Below, piece after piece: positions 1 through 21,784 of a DNA stretch of 64,000 bases. Position numbers and translations under genes: made by a program. The notes beneath the pieces are model-generated. The model worked only from the letters and a program-made list of their open reading frames with translations. It did not search any database and was not told the origin of the DNA. How positions within the stretch are numbered: the first letter of the stretch is position 1; every line of letters begins with the position of its first letter. Source of the stretch: Lumbricus terrestris (Eukaryota > Annelida > Clitellata > Crassiclitellata > Lumbricidae); the NCBI GenBank assembly GCA_949752735.1, contig OX457041.1, positions 21,436,117 through 21,500,116 of the forward strand, in the 5' to 3' direction.

Positions 1-432
1 CTCTTGCGATAACACGGCGAGATAAGCGCAGAGAACAGACCGACTTTCGGCAAAAACGAGTTCTCTACATCACGCCCATATCTTGTGCTAGAAGAAAGAA
101 ACCTGTGCACAAAATCACAATACCGGTACCACGTACACGGTACAATACAATGCAAAACAATGCAATATGATGCAATGCAATTTGAATTCATCCGATTCAA
201 TACAATAGGACGAGAATTATTAAACTATAGGCAGTAAAAACCATAAAGCTATACATTATACAATGCAGAACCTGACAGTAAAAATAATATTGCGCTATGT
301 TATATCTTAACAAAGGACACAATGACCACAATGCATTTCGAGCGATGTCGTATTACACAGCGATGGAGAGAGGTATTAAGAAACGGAAAATGAAGAAAAA
401 AAGAAGAAAGTGAAAACAGATATTAATCAATA

Positions 433-434
<2 letters not shown>

Positions 435-478
<44 letters not shown>
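435..478. repeat. (TA)n simple repeat
   Basis: About 44 bases of uninterrupted TA dinucleotide. The flanking sequence from 1 to 1000 is AT-rich and shows no convincing gene; the short open frame at 705-935 has no recognisable similarity. Confidence 0.9.
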
Positions 479-479
<1 letters not shown>

Positions 480-1044
480 GTAAGCTTATCTACTCACCAT
501 TACCCCGACTGCAGCATTGAAGTATACTAAAAAAATCCATCAGATTTAAAAGTGCATAATTTACTGGATTTTTCTCGGAAATTTAGACGAAAAGACTATA
601 TAAAGGGTACTCAGATTTTTTAAATTCCCAAAAAGTAGGGGGCTATAGACTAAACGATTAAGCACTGTGCTCTCATCCGATTATCTTCTTTCGTTTCCTA
701 TTCTGTGGTTATGTATATACTTCCCTCTTCCTCAATCTATACACATTCCCCTCGAGTCATCTTCGTCATTCTCCTGAAATCTTTGCTCCTCTTCCCACTC
801 TTTCAGCTTTCCTTTGTTCTCTCTACCAATTGTTTCTTTTTCACCTCTTGTTATAAAATTTCGCTCGAGAGAATACTTGCAGCACCAGTCATAGGCCTAA
901 TCATCTCTCATCGGACGCGCTTCATTTCACCTTAATTTTTTCTGTTACGGTACCAATAAAAAACACGTCGGCTCAGCTCGGCTGATCATATATATCTCTT
1001 TATATTTATTTGCTTGTTTGTTTGTTTGTTTGCATGTGAACTTG

Positions 1045-1790
1045 CTATAGGGCTCCTTCAAGCTCACTTCTCAGAGGTGCGCCCCCACTACAAAGCGGAC
1101 ACTGCATCGGAGTTTCACGCCGAAGCGCTGAGCAATTGCTATCTTATCTTATCTGACCATTTATAAAGCGCTTCTCGCAGCAAGAGCCTTTCAGAAGCGC
1201 TCCCAGTGCGTTTAACTCCGAGAAAAAAGACAGGTTTTTAGACGAGAGAAAGACGAGGATACACTACCAGAGAGAATGGCAGAGCGAACTGATGGGGGAA
1301 GCCCATTCCATAGGGAGGGACCAATGCAGGCAAATGATCTGGATTGAGCCATGGCAGTCCTGACTCGGGGGACAAAGAGGTCAAGCCGATCAGAGGACCT
1401 AAGAGGACGCAGTGAAGTGGCAGAAAGGGGGCGATGTATCTGATCACACAAATACTTCGGAGCAAGACCCATTTGAGACTTAAGGACCAAAATCAGGACT
1501 TTAAATTGAATACGGGCCGAGAGTGGAAGCCAGTGAAGTTGTTCAGTCATGAATGTAGAAATGTGGGAGAATCGAGGAAGACGGGCAATGAGCCTAGCAG
1601 CGGCATTGATTGCAGAGGAACTAGGTGAACCTTAGGCAGTCCAATAAGGACAGAGTTGCAATAGTCGATCCGAGAGCATACAAGTGAGGGACTTGCCCAA
1701 GGTCCCTACGAGGCGGCTTGAGGTGGATTCGAACCTGCAACCTTCCGGCTGCAAGGCAACGAACATACCCACTACACCAACGCGCCCCGG
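1045..1790 (-). mobile_element. tRNA-derived SINE, split by a LINE fragment
   Basis: Two blocks, about 1045-1140 and 1685-1790, match consecutive parts of the intact SINE at 18497-18725 read on the - strand. The right block holds the tRNA-like head, with an antisense B box near 1726-1736 (GGATTCGAACC). The left block holds the body, including the stretch equivalent to GGCGTGAAACTCCGATGCAG. The 545 bases between them are a LINE 3' end, so the SINE is older than the LINE insertion. Confidence 0.75.
1146..1683 (-). mobile_element. 5'-truncated CR1/L2-like LINE 3' end
   Basis: The - strand frame 1550-1212 encodes the end of a non-LTR reverse transcriptase ORF. It starts with LHWLPLSARIQFKVL, continues with GLAPKYLCD and ends with PSLWNGLPPSVR followed by SFSRLKTCLF, the usual C-terminal signature of CR1/L2/Jockey-type elements. 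The 3' end carries the GCGCTTCT...AAGCGCTTTATAAATGG hairpin-like tail and a short GATAA repeat near 1142-1155. It lacks the RT catalytic core, so it is a dead fragment. Confidence 0.75.
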
Positions 1791-1822
1791 TGTATATAGA
1801 GACCTACTATATATTAGCCTAT

Positions 1823-1836
1823 ATTATATATATATA

Positions 1837-1876
<40 letters not shown>
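1823..1876. repeat. (AT)n simple repeat
   Basis: AT dinucleotide run directly after the SINE head. The stretch from 1880 to 2590 holds no gene I can support. Confidence 0.9.
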
Positions 1877-1877
<1 letters not shown>

Positions 1878-2599
1878 CCTATATATATAATACCGTTGAT
1901 AACACGACTGGCCTGATCAAGGACTCGGCTTCTCGTGTTAACTTGTTCCATAGCACCAATCAGTTTCGATTTACGTTTACGATCGCTTCATAACCACAGA
2001 CTGCCTGTGTATACACTTTACAAGCCCTCGACAGAATTACGGAGGTGTTCGTCGTAGTCCAGTTTCAGTTTCCACTTTCATGTCATGGAGATCAGATTAA
2101 CATAGCATAAACAAGGGTTTTAAGTAGTTCAGAAGACGCTGCATGGGTCTGTAGTGTTAGAACCACTTTAAATTGACCTGCATGCATGACACAAGAGCAG
2201 CCCAATTTCGCAGCCTACAATAGTTCTCCCTAGTACTTGGAGAACTATGTATAGGCTACAAAAATACTGAGAATGGACTGTATAGCTGACCATGGTATAC
2301 ACTGTAATCGCGATCGTTATAGGAGACTCAACATTTCTAAATTGCAACCCAAAGGCTTACACAGAGCACTAGCTTATTCAAGAGCGCTGTGTTAGGCTAT
2401 GTCAGACGAGTGACAGAGTGGAGTTAGGCTATTTATAGAGGTATTTGCTGCAGCATGGTTTCGCTGAGCTTGAGAATAAAGGCTCGGAACTTCGGAAGGC
2501 GGAAGATCAGATCTAATAAAAAGGTCTAGCATTGGAACCCTTGAAGATTCCATAGACTTCAATTTGGAATGGAAGGCCAGTGGCGTGACAGGCCTAGGC

Positions 2600-2960
2600 C
2601 AGTGGTTCCCAACCCGTGGCCCGCGGGCCAAAAGTGGCCCGCTGGGCCTTAAAAAATGGTCCTCATGAAGGCCATTCTCGAGGCATCTCTCAAAGAATTA
2701 ACAAAAATATACAAAAAATTTGGCAATTTGGACAGGATAGAACAAATAATTATTTCTTATTTAAAATTATATCATTTTGACGTCTATAAATAACATAAAA
2801 CATTCTATTTTGAATCAATTATAACAATTTTATATGCTTTTAGCTAATCAAATTTTAGCCCTATGGCCCCCTAATGTCCTTAAACAAAGAAAAATTGGCC
2901 CTCTTGCACTCCAATTTAGAAAAAGTGGCCCTAGAGTAAAAAAAAGGTTGGGAACCACTG
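2600..2960. mobile_element. Non-autonomous hAT-type element
   Basis: The ends are inverted copies, CAGTGGTTCCCAACC at 2600 and GGTTGGGAACCACTG ending at 2960, the classic terminal repeat of hAT/Charlie-like MITEs. The next bases inward (GTGGCCCG at the left, AGTGGCCC at the right) also show the family pattern. There is no transposase inside. The flanking 8-mers (gcctaggc and agctatac) match only in part, so the target duplication has decayed or a boundary is off. Confidence 0.8.
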
Positions 2961-3925
2961 AGCTATACCTAGGCCTGCTAATTATATGGATAGGCCTACA
3001 TAGGCCTACTATTTCAACAGGTCTTTGCAAGGGCTCATAACCATATGTCACATTCTGGTGCAATAATCATTCGACTAAGTTCCATGAGCTATTCTAATGC
3101 TATTTCAAATTTAAGTAGTATATCCTATTTAGGCCTACTACTTAAGTTGTACCCAACACCAACAATTAACAGACCGCATGATTATTATGGGCCAGCTAAC
3201 ACCCACACAAACATGTCTATAGGTTCTTTATACCACCGTTCGGAGCCTCGTCGTCTCAATTCATCTGTGTGAACTCTTCCGTTTGATATTTCTATTGTTC
3301 CTTGGAGTGCGTCGCCTCTCTGTCTACGCTGCGGGCAGAAAAAACCGTTCTCTTCGTTCACTTCGCTCGTATGCTGCAACTGTGCGAAATCGAGCTTTTT
3401 CGTAGACAAACCCAGACAAAGGCGCAGACTTTTAGCGTGACCCCTAGAGCGCATGTGCAGCACCAGAATAAAGACCTGGGCCACGCGAGGCCCGGGCATT
3501 CAGGTTGTTCGCATTAAAACTAGCGCGGACCCGAGTGCTGATCGATATTGTGGTCCTATGTCCATTGTCCAATTTAAGCAATGTTTAATATACTTCCCCT
3601 GCTTTGGGTGTGTGTGTGTTAGGTTTGGGGCGAAAAAATGGCCGCTTTGGGCGGACGCGAACCGCTAAGCCAGACACAATTGACGACGAAAAAAGCGATA
3701 TAACTTTTGCTCTGCTTGAAATATTTTGATCAAATCTGGCCATCTTGTGTAAATATGAATTGTCTTTAAGACTGTAAAATTTCATTTCGATATTCTTACT
3801 TCTGGCCAAAAAATTGGCAAAACACCGTAGGCTTTTTTTGCCCACCTGTAGTAGCGCGCGCGAACGGCCACACCACGTGATCATTCTAACCTTAATTATA
3901 TGTGTATATATATGTATATATATAT
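2961..3925. other. Intergenic, no gene seen
   Basis: Contains TAGGCCTA-rich sequence around 2960-3140 and a GC-richer block at 3230-3660 with short open frames on both strands. None shows a recognisable domain or codon pattern. No RNA gene was identified. Confidence 0.5.
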
Positions 3926-4910
3926 TAGGGCTGTTGTTCGATTAAAAATTTTAATCGAAATTAATCGCGCGATTAATTTTTTTAATCGCAATTAACTGCA
4001 AATTAATCGCAATACATTTCCTTCAAATATATTAATCTTATTATTTTCTAAGGACCCCTGAAGCATAAAATTTTAATGACTGGATGCATTCTTTCTATTG
4101 CAATCATATTTAATAACCTTTGGCTTAGGCCTATTGAATTTCTGCATTTAGTTTATTGAACAGTTTTGTATGACAGGCAGAATCGAAACACTGTTCAAAT
4201 CAGTCAAATGCTCAAAATCCGTAATTGTTTTTTCATTTGAGCCACCTTTATTAAAATGACAGGCCTATAGATGTGAAATTAGACAACCGTTTTCTGACTA
4301 TCAAGATTACTTATTTATTCAGCTAATTGTATATGCAGACCAGTTTATTTACACTGGTCGGTTCAAGGGATGCTCTTATTAATTAACAATAGTAGGTCGA
4401 TCTACTATTGAACCTCATTATTTAGTCACAATTTTTCACAAGAGGTTGCGATTCTTGCCAAACCTCGTCTCAGTTGTCCTTCTGCATGTAAACATTTATC
4501 AGTTGAAACCTGAAATCCATTGGTCTTGCCATCTCATGGAGTTCAACCAACGTAGTCTGACGTCTGACGGGGTGAAGAAAGAGAAAACAACCTTAGTGGA
4601 CGATGCGATGCGGCCGATGTCGACGACTCATCGCTAACGTTAAATGCCTGTTTTGGTTCGCATGCAGGCGATAATTGAGCAAAGAATTGCTACGATAATA
4701 GGCTAGGCTACTCAAATTCTTTGTTGGATTATTTGCCGAAGAAAGTATCACTAGTTTTAAGTATGAGCCTTCCGTTTAAAACGAGTTTTTCTGCCTCTGA
4801 TTCCATTTTAATCCGATCTAATTAACGCGCACGATTAATGCGTTAAAATTTTTAATCGCAATTTTTTTAACGCGTTAATCGCACGCGTTAACGCGATTAA
4901 ATCAACAGCC

Positions 4911-4914
<4 letters not shown>
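3926..4914. mobile_element. Non-autonomous DNA transposon with TTAATCGC-rich ends
   Basis: Starts TAGGGCTGTTG at 3926 and ends CAACAGCCCTA at 4913, as inverted ends. Both subterminal regions are rich in TTAATCGC and TTAACGCG words, which themselves form nested inverted repeats. This is the layout of an abundant animal hAT-like MITE family beginning AGGGCTGT. The interior has no transposase. It sits between AT microsatellites, so the target duplication cannot be read. Confidence 0.75.

Positions 4915-4972
<58 letters not shown>
4915..4972. repeat. (TA)n simple repeat
   Basis: TA dinucleotide run abutting the right end of the preceding transposon. A similar shorter run lies at its left end. 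Confidence 0.9.
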
Positions 4973-4976
<4 letters not shown>

Positions 4977-5240
4977 ATGCCTTTGCCAAAAGGAGTTTTG
5001 TTATGAGAATGTTGTATGACTTTACATAAATATTTCTATTATTAATTTCCTTTTTAGACGACTACGCGTTTGTGGGTTGTCTAAATGTCTATGTCTAATC
5101 CCCGCTTACTTGCTTTGCACCCTTTAAATTATTATGTGCATCCAGAGCCGTAGGCTTAGGCCTATATTGGCTATTTTACAACGCTGTGTGCAGCCAAGTA
5201 AACATGCACCTCGAGCATATCTTGTTGGTTGTAGCTAGAT

Positions 5241-5468
<228 letters not shown>

Positions 5469-5507
5469 GCTTTTATTGATCACCATGGTAGGCCTACATA
5501 GCCTACC

Positions 5508-5760
5508 AGTGGCGGCGCCAGGATTTCAGGTTTTGGGGGCTGAATGCTCTCGAAAATTTTCCATTTTCATCCGCTAAAATTTCTGACGACCTTTTTTAGT
5601 CATCCTGTCGAAATCTCATGGATGTATTTCATTTTGGGGGGCTTAGCCCAGGATGGCCTTTTTAGGGTGGGGTTTAGCCCCCTAGCCACCTTGGTGCTGC
5701 TACTGCTGGCTACATGCAATCAACAGATTAGACATTCATGTAGGCCCTTATTATTTGTAG
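5508..5760. repeat. Dispersed repeat fragment (GACCTTTTTTAGTCAT family)
   Basis: Starts with CAGTGGCGGCGCCAGGATTT, a common transposon-like end. It contains a GACC-T(n)-AGTCAT block that recurs twice at 54600-54670. The right boundary is not clear. Probably a decayed DNA transposon copy. Confidence 0.4.
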
Positions 5761-6955
5761 GGCATTGTAGGCTACAGATTGGCGTCAATGGGTAGGCGGG
5801 CGTAGGCCTAAACCCAAAGGAACATAATTAGGGCTCCGTTAAGCAGGGTCACCCCAGCTGCAGTTTCATCAGATATTAATCAAACAGTGTCTGTTTTAAC
5901 ACTATGTAACATAGACCATACTACAATATGTCTTCATACAATGTTTGAGTAGACGTTAGGCCAATATAAGTAAATCGATCATAGCTTGGTAGTTGAAATA
6001 GGCCGGTAGGGGAGGTGAGATCGAAAAACGGCGTTCTCCTAATTATATATAAGGATCAAATTGCATTCTCGTAGGGAATATAAACGAGTGCCAAACTACA
6101 GCCACACTACCTGATGACAAATCACGCACTTAATTTAGTCTTAACTCGATTAACCTGAAATATCATTGTAACGACAAGTCATTGCTAATTAATTGTATTG
6201 TGATCTAATCTAAAGAAACATGCAATAAAATAAATGCGCTATAAAAGTACCGAAAATTGAGATCAAGACAAGAACGCACACTACCGAGGACTCCGAGGAG
6301 CAAATTCAATGGAATCGGGACACTGTATTCGTAGGATAAAATGTCATTTTCTGTCGTTGATTTGTTAGTTTTTGGTTTTTCCAGAGAAAGTATTGAGATT
6401 ATTTGACTGCTGTTCAACACGGTCAAGCAAGTGTAAATATTACGGACAAGTGTTTTGGTGTTTTGTCCTTTTTTGTGGTCAGTAGTTCCGTAGTCCAAGT
6501 TTTCTAGTATTTCAATATTGAAATAGCAGACAATCGATGTCTGGTGAACACCGGAAGTTATGATACACAAATTGTTTAATTTTCTCGTTTGTAAAATTTA
6601 TTTATGTGATTTGGGAGTGGAAATTGAAGTGCCTGAAATACATAAAGACGACGTCGCCCTATTATAAAGTACTAGAGCAGCGTAAGAAATGGATCACCAA
6701 TTATCACCCAATGGTGTGCATGTAGGTTTTCCAATGTTCAGATTTATTTAAACAATGGTTTTAATACGTGCTGGATGTTTATAATATCTATAATATTAAT
6801 CCAGGGTTTGAAAATTTCTTGTAAACGTAGTATGCTTATGATACCAGACATGTACAAGTCGCAATTGAGAAATTGTTTCCTCGTAAGCCAAGAACTTGCG
6901 ATTACTGATTAGTTTTTAGTCAGTAATAATTGTTTTTACTTTTCTCTTAAAACAG
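5761..6955. other. Upstream region of the Akt gene
   Basis: No coding exon is supported. The 121-codon - strand frame at 6570-6205 has no recognisable domain. A pyrimidine-rich splice acceptor ending CAG at 6955 precedes the Akt start codon by seven bases. The 5' UTR is therefore probably split and the promoter and first exon lie further upstream, at a place I could not identify. Confidence 0.5.
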
Positions 6956-6962
6956 TTTCACA

Positions 6963-16498
<9,536 letters not shown>

Positions 16499-17769
16499 TA
16501 AATAAATAATGACCATATTATACAAGCCCGGGTTTTAACAGTCGATCCAAATGGCAGCTAACATCCGCACACACGCACACTCTATTTTGTAGCTGTACCA
16601 CCAGCCCTGCCCATTGTGACCGGACGTTAGTTGTTGACAGTTTTTTTTTCATTTCTAATACTACTACAAAATTTCGATGATCGTACCATCCAACTTGACC
16701 TGCCACTCTATGTGCAGTTGCACATTTGCTTGTAACTGTTGAGGTTTTGATTTCCTGGCAGGCCATGTCAAATTGAATTTTTTTATGTTTTCACTGTTTT
16801 TCTCTAGCTCTCCAGATCTAAGATTGCTGTTGTAAAGTCCACGTTCTAGCCAGATTTTCCAACAGCCATAGAGTGAAGGCTCTGATGTGTTGGACCTTCA
16901 AGTAGCATCTTACAGCTAATTAGGGCATGTTATCATTTTATTTTTATCTGTTTTTTTTAGAATCTCTCCACGTCTGCTTCCTTTGCCTCCTGTTGGATCT
17001 GCTGAATACTTTTCTTAGTTTGATTCTTTACAAGATCAAAATTAATATAAATCACTAAAGATCAGGAAGACAGTTATCACTTTGTGAAAGCAAAGTTTTG
17101 AATTCCATTAAGTCTCTATGTTTCATTTGAAGTAAACCTTTTCTTTTATCATTTTCTTTCTCGAAACTTTTCCACGTTTCTCGTGGTTCTTGCACACACT
17201 TCAAAAACACTGCTTCATGAGCTTACATCAGAATAGGAAAAGAGTTGTAATTTAAAAACTGTAGTTTTTTGTAAAGAGAATACTTGTCTGGGGTGCCTGA
17301 ATCTTAACTGGCTTGGTTCAAGAGTAAAACAATCTGCATTTCTTACATCATTCGTTTTGTGTGCCTATGCCATTTAATGCAATGTGTGCTGTTAACAGAC
17401 ATTTGTGTAGTGCCTCTCGTTAGTCTCTCAGAAGTTCCAACCCATATTCTTATGAGTGTCTTGTCTTGCTTACAGTACAGCAATTTACTGTCATGATGTT
17501 TCCTTGCCTTTGTCCGAAGTTTCTAGTTCGTTGATGTCGTATCTTTCAGAATTTAAAATTGTTATTTCAGTGCTCCTCCTCACAATGTTGTTGTTGATTT
17601 CTGTCTTAGAGTATTTACTAGAGGTCTCGTTGTTTCTCTGTTTGATGTGGGTGGGTCATGGCATCTTACATATCATCATCGGCTGCAGTGCTCTGTGTTC
17701 AGTCTGTAGATGTATTACATGTCCGCTCTATGTGATGCAAGGATCCCTCAATGAACGGAACAACAATGG
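16499..17769. other. Region downstream of Akt, probable 3' UTR and intergenic
   Basis: AATAAA overlaps the Akt stop (16497-16502 and 16501-16506), but these are too close to the stop to be the likely poly(A) signal. The 158-codon frame 17456-17932 is rich in hydrophobic residues, has no recognised domain and runs into LINE sequence, so I do not call it a gene. Confidence 0.45.
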
Positions 17770-18010
17770 TTGTAATGTAATGGTAGAGATTTATATAGCA
17801 CCTCTACAAGACAGATTCATCAGAAGCTTCCCCACAGACCCAAATGACAGAAAACCAGGAGTGAAGAAAAAAAATTCAAGTGCTTACGAAAATAGAGGCA
17901 AAGCAGAACCAACTCATGTTGAAGGATGCTAGGCGGCCTATTCCAGAACGTTGTGCCAACCACAGCAAAGCTTCTAAGCTGCAGTAGGGAAATTCTGACT
18001 TGGAGAATAA
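17770..18010 (-). mobile_element. LINE 3'-end fragment
   Basis: The - strand frame reads LRSFAVVGTTFWNRPPS and later YFRKHLNFF, the C-terminal pattern of L2/CR1-like ORF2. It is followed by a tail containing TATATAAATCTC after a GTGCTATA word. A decayed fragment. Confidence 0.55.
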
Positions 18011-18070
18011 CCAGGTCACCATTTGCAGCAGAGCAAAGACGTCTATGGATGATGCAAAGATACAAATTCC

Positions 18071-18148
18071 TGAGTGACAAGACAGATGAGTGACAAGATG
18101 GATGAGTGACGAGATGGATGAGTGACAAGACGGATGAGTGACAAGATA
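18071..18148. repeat. 16-bp tandem repeat, about five copies
   Basis: The unit GATGAGTGACAAGACG is repeated about five times with one or two substitutions per copy. It lies at the 5' side of the LINE fragment. Confidence 0.85.
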
Positions 18149-18496
18149 GAGCATGGTCTATAGGGCAATTATGCATGAGCGTTAAGATCTCAGATTAAGT
18201 GCATGTGTGCTTAGGAAAACAGTGCAATTTGTTTGTGTGCAACTGGATTATGTGCCCAAACTTAGGTATACCACAGCTGCAGTGTTTAAATAGACGGCAG
18301 TTGATTAATGTGGAAGAAGTTACTGAAGCTGTGCATTGTCAACATATAATTATAGCTATTGCTTGTAAAATTGCAGGCATGAGGGTTGTGGTGGCTTGAG
18401 TTGTAGGCAAAAGGCGACTGTACGAATCGGGTGCATGTGATGAATATGTATAAGTGAGTTAGAGCATACTTGGTGCATGCTTTGCGCATACTCGTG

Positions 18497-18725
18497 GGGC
18501 GCGGTGGTGTAGTGGTGGCGTCGTTGCCTTGAAGCCGGAAGGTTCGAGGTTCGAATCCACCTCGCCGCGTAAGGACCTTGGGCAAGTCCTTCACTCACAA
18601 TTGCTCAGCGCTTCGGCGTGAAACTCCGATGCAGTGTCCGCTCTGCATTCGGGAGCGCCTCTGAGTAGAGAGAGAGAGCTTGAAGGGGCGCTATAACAAG
18701 TGCACATACATACATACATACATAC
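18497..18725 (+). mobile_element. tRNA-derived SINE, most complete copy
   Basis: The tRNA-like head starts GGGGCGCGGTGGTGTAGTGG. The RNA polymerase III A box is at about 18505-18515 (TGGTGTAGTGG) and a perfect B box GGTTCGAATCC is at 18548-18558. The tRNA-unrelated body contains CAATTGCTCAGCGCTTCGG. The 3' part (GAGCGCCTCTGAGTAG, then CTTGAAGGGGCGCTATAACA) matches the tail of the L2-like LINE fragments in this window. It ends in an ACAT repeat. Other copies are at 1045-1790 and 43131-43372. Confidence 0.9.
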
Positions 18726-21162
18726 TTGAAGTGTACCCAGAATGCACCAGAGGAATGAAAACAAATGCCTAACAAAAGTAGACAAACATTACTGAGAGCT
18801 AAGTAATCATGTGTTGTGTTTAGCATAATTAAATAATGTTAATCTGTAATCTGTACGTGCAGTGAATGACTGCATTTCCTACTGTTTCAGAAGTACAAAT
18901 GTTGATGTGAAAAATTTATGAGTGGATGTCTCAAGATTTGTAGTTGTCACCGGTCTAACAAGTTGTCTGACATGTCGGAAAGATTGCAAAGAGACTGCCA
19001 TGCTTCGTATGTGCAAAATAGTAACATTAATTATACGGGCAATTATGGATGTGATTGTCTTATACTTGGTATCTTACCTTTAATATTGAGAAGTTTCAAC
19101 AGGATTTCATGTAAAGAAAACTTGAAGCTGACGATTTTCTTTTTATATGTTCAGTAACTGCCCCCTTTCAACTGACTCGACCAAGTTTGCTGACCTAAAT
19201 CTACTGCAAATTGACCTCGAAGCAATGACATTTTACGTTACTGTTTGTGAGCAAAGCAGATGTCTGGTTTTTCAATTCGGAGCAGTAAAAGAACAATTAA
19301 TTACCTTGTTTTGCATGGTAATAATCTCCACCAGATCAACAGATCCAGTATATCGTATTTGAGCACGCAAGTGCTAAATAGTCTTTGGCACCTCTGAATA
19401 TTGACTTCATTTGAATAGTTAAGTGATTGGCGAAAGTATACTTGATATGATCACAGTTTTGTATTCAATGGTTGTGAGCTATTTGCTCGAGATCTTCAGG
19501 GACTTGCACTGTTTCACTTGTACAATAGGCGTGTTTTGTTTTGCCTTTGCTCTAAATGGGAGTTTTGTTGCCGGGCATATTAATATTGCAAGATTTTGTT
19601 AGTTGATCGAGGACCAACAAGAGTTGAATGTTTAAGCGTGTCGTCGACATTTTGGTAAATTTACATGTCACACATCGTAGCACTGAATTAATTGCCTGAA
19701 TTTCAGGACATTTTTGGAAAAATGAAAAACTCTTGAATGTTTCAAACGCTTTGTTTTGCATTGACGTTTTTTGTGTGCATTTGCTTTTGTGTTGCTGTTA
19801 TTAACGGTATGTATATATATATGTACATTTATGTAGCACATTTTCTGTTTCACACTTGTCGAAATGACTGCAGACGTGACTGTCTAGCAGATGTGACTCA
19901 AGTCAGGTTGAGGATGCCGCAATTGAACTGTGCAGAGGAGCAAGATTGTCCTTGAATATGATATGCCTGGTGAGTTGGTGCATATGCAAGAGGGATTGTT
20001 GATAAAGATGCCTGTAAAAATACCCTCTCCTGGTTTACATCTGGTAGTACTCTCCATCTAGTACTCTGCATCTTTGCTGATGTCAGCACATCATTGTTGA
20101 GTTATATGGTGGGTACTGTGATACTGCATGCGAAACAAAAGACTTGTAATCATTTAACGGTCCCTGTTTGCTTGTATTCAGCTGCAGTATTGACTGCGGA
20201 TCAGACAGAAACCAGTGTCCCTTGAAGAGATATATACAACTGCTGTAACTTGATAGCCTTGTGACACAAGTATCATCTGCCCGATTTTTAGACACAGCCA
20301 AGACCACTAACGATGATCTAGTGCAGTGCCTATTGCCCAGATGGAGTTGTCTAAGGCTCAGTTTGTATGTACCAAATTCAGATGCAGACATCATCATTGG
20401 GCAGTACCCTAACTACTTTTCAGTATTTGTTGGATGACCTGTCTTTTCCTCTTTGTGGACACTGTTACTAACACCAGTGGTGTACTTGTTGGATCAAAAT
20501 GGTGGAGCATCCCACACATGCGTGAACACACACACGCGCGAACACACACCAGATTATGTTAACCTAGGTTATTATTGCTATTGTAATTATTTAATTTTGT
20601 TTCCCGTTTTAGCAGTAGAATGGATTACAAAATTAAGCTACGTGTGCACTATTATTATTATTTGTAGTAGTAGGCTATTTTTGAGGCAATATTATTATTG
20701 CCACCCATATGCTATTATATTATGAAACTGATTTATATTGTGGTGTTGTTATAATTGCCCTTTGTCTTAATGTCCTAAAGCAGTTTCAATGCCTAGTTTA
20801 AGTTGGTCATCTGGAAACAAACTAGCCTGCCATCCTAAAAGTTGGGACTTTAATCCCGTGTAGAAACGTAACATTTTGAATGCCGTTTAGATTCTTCTCG
20901 TTAGACCTTTAAGCATGGTGCGTGAAATTGTAGCCGCAATCAGTGCGTAGCATTTATAATATGTTTGGACTTCAGCTCCGTTCCGACTTGTGTGCAAACG
21001 TTTGTCAGTTTTGAGCAGAGTTGCAGCTGAAGGGTAAGAGGTAACAGATCATCAGCAGCTTTGCTCATTAGTTTATGATGAGAACCCAAACAAATTTGAG
21101 TTTAAAGTGTCCTGATGTTGAGTTGGCTGCGGCCATGTTTCCACCTCAGCTGGAAGACCAAC
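18726..21162. other. Intergenic, no gene seen
   Basis: About 2.4 kb with only short open frames and no motif I recognise. A small CA/CG-rich repeat occurs at 20512-20548. Confidence 0.5.
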
Positions 21163-21284
21163 GGCTTTAGAACCATTAATGGCTTCAGAACCATTAACGG
21201 CTTCAAAACCATTAATGACTTCAGAACCATTGATGGCTTTAGAACCATTAACGGCTTCAGAACCATTAATGGCTTCAGAACCAT
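21163..21284. repeat. 18-bp minisatellite, about 6.8 copies
   Basis: The unit GGCTTCAGAACCATTAAT has one or two substitutions per copy. Because 18 is a multiple of three, it is open on both strands (NGFRTI on +, MVLKPL on -). No start context or conservation supports translation. Confidence 0.9.
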
Positions 21285-21624
21285 GCTTCTGAATAGCTCT
21301 TACAAAGGTATGTAAACATGTGTCTTACCTGTAATTGCTTTGGCCTTTTAACTGCTCTAGCAGCCCCTTGGAAGAGCCTGTTAAAGTATAAGCATCTACG
21401 GCACACAAATAGCAATCATATTCTTGGCTCGTAAAGGCAGTTTTCATAAAAGTTTTGAAAGTTTGCAGATAGATGAGGATTTCTTGGAGACAGCTGTGAA
21501 GGAGGAGGTGGCGTTTAGAAATGACGTTTGAATCGTGGAGGTTTTTTGTTTAACTGTGTTTGACATTTAAAAAAAATTAGGTCAATTCTGAGAACTTGAT
21601 TGTAACAGTTTCAGTAAATTGTTC

Positions 21625-21784
21625 TTAGGGACCGTCCATAAATGACGTCACACACCTGGGTGGTGGGACAATGTGTGACGGTCCCATACTAGATATATGA
21701 TTTTTGTGGTGGCAGGTGATGAGCGAAAGGGGGGGCTAAAAAATTGTTGAAAATTGCATTACATCATTTATGGACGGTCCCTTA
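21625..21784. mobile_element. PIF/Harbinger-type MITE with TTA duplication
   Basis: Inverted ends GGGACCGTCCATAAATGA at 21628 and TCATTTATGGACGGTCCC ending at 21781. Both sides are flanked by TTA (21625-21627 and 21782-21784). A TTA duplication fits PIF/Harbinger. The interior is 120 bp and non-coding, with an internal GTGTGACGGTCCCA that echoes the end. Confidence 0.85.

Noticed and set aside
6205..6570. 121-codon - frame upstream of Akt
   Set aside because: No recognisable domain or splice context; its length can occur by chance in AT-rich DNA.
17456..17932. 158-codon + frame downstream of Akt
   Set aside because: No domain is recognised, it runs into antisense LINE sequence, and its hydrophobic bias fits T-rich non-coding DNA.
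18497..18570. Functional tRNA gene
   Set aside because: A and B boxes are present, but the acceptor stem and anticodon arm do not fold convincingly, and the same head recurs in two other SINE copies.
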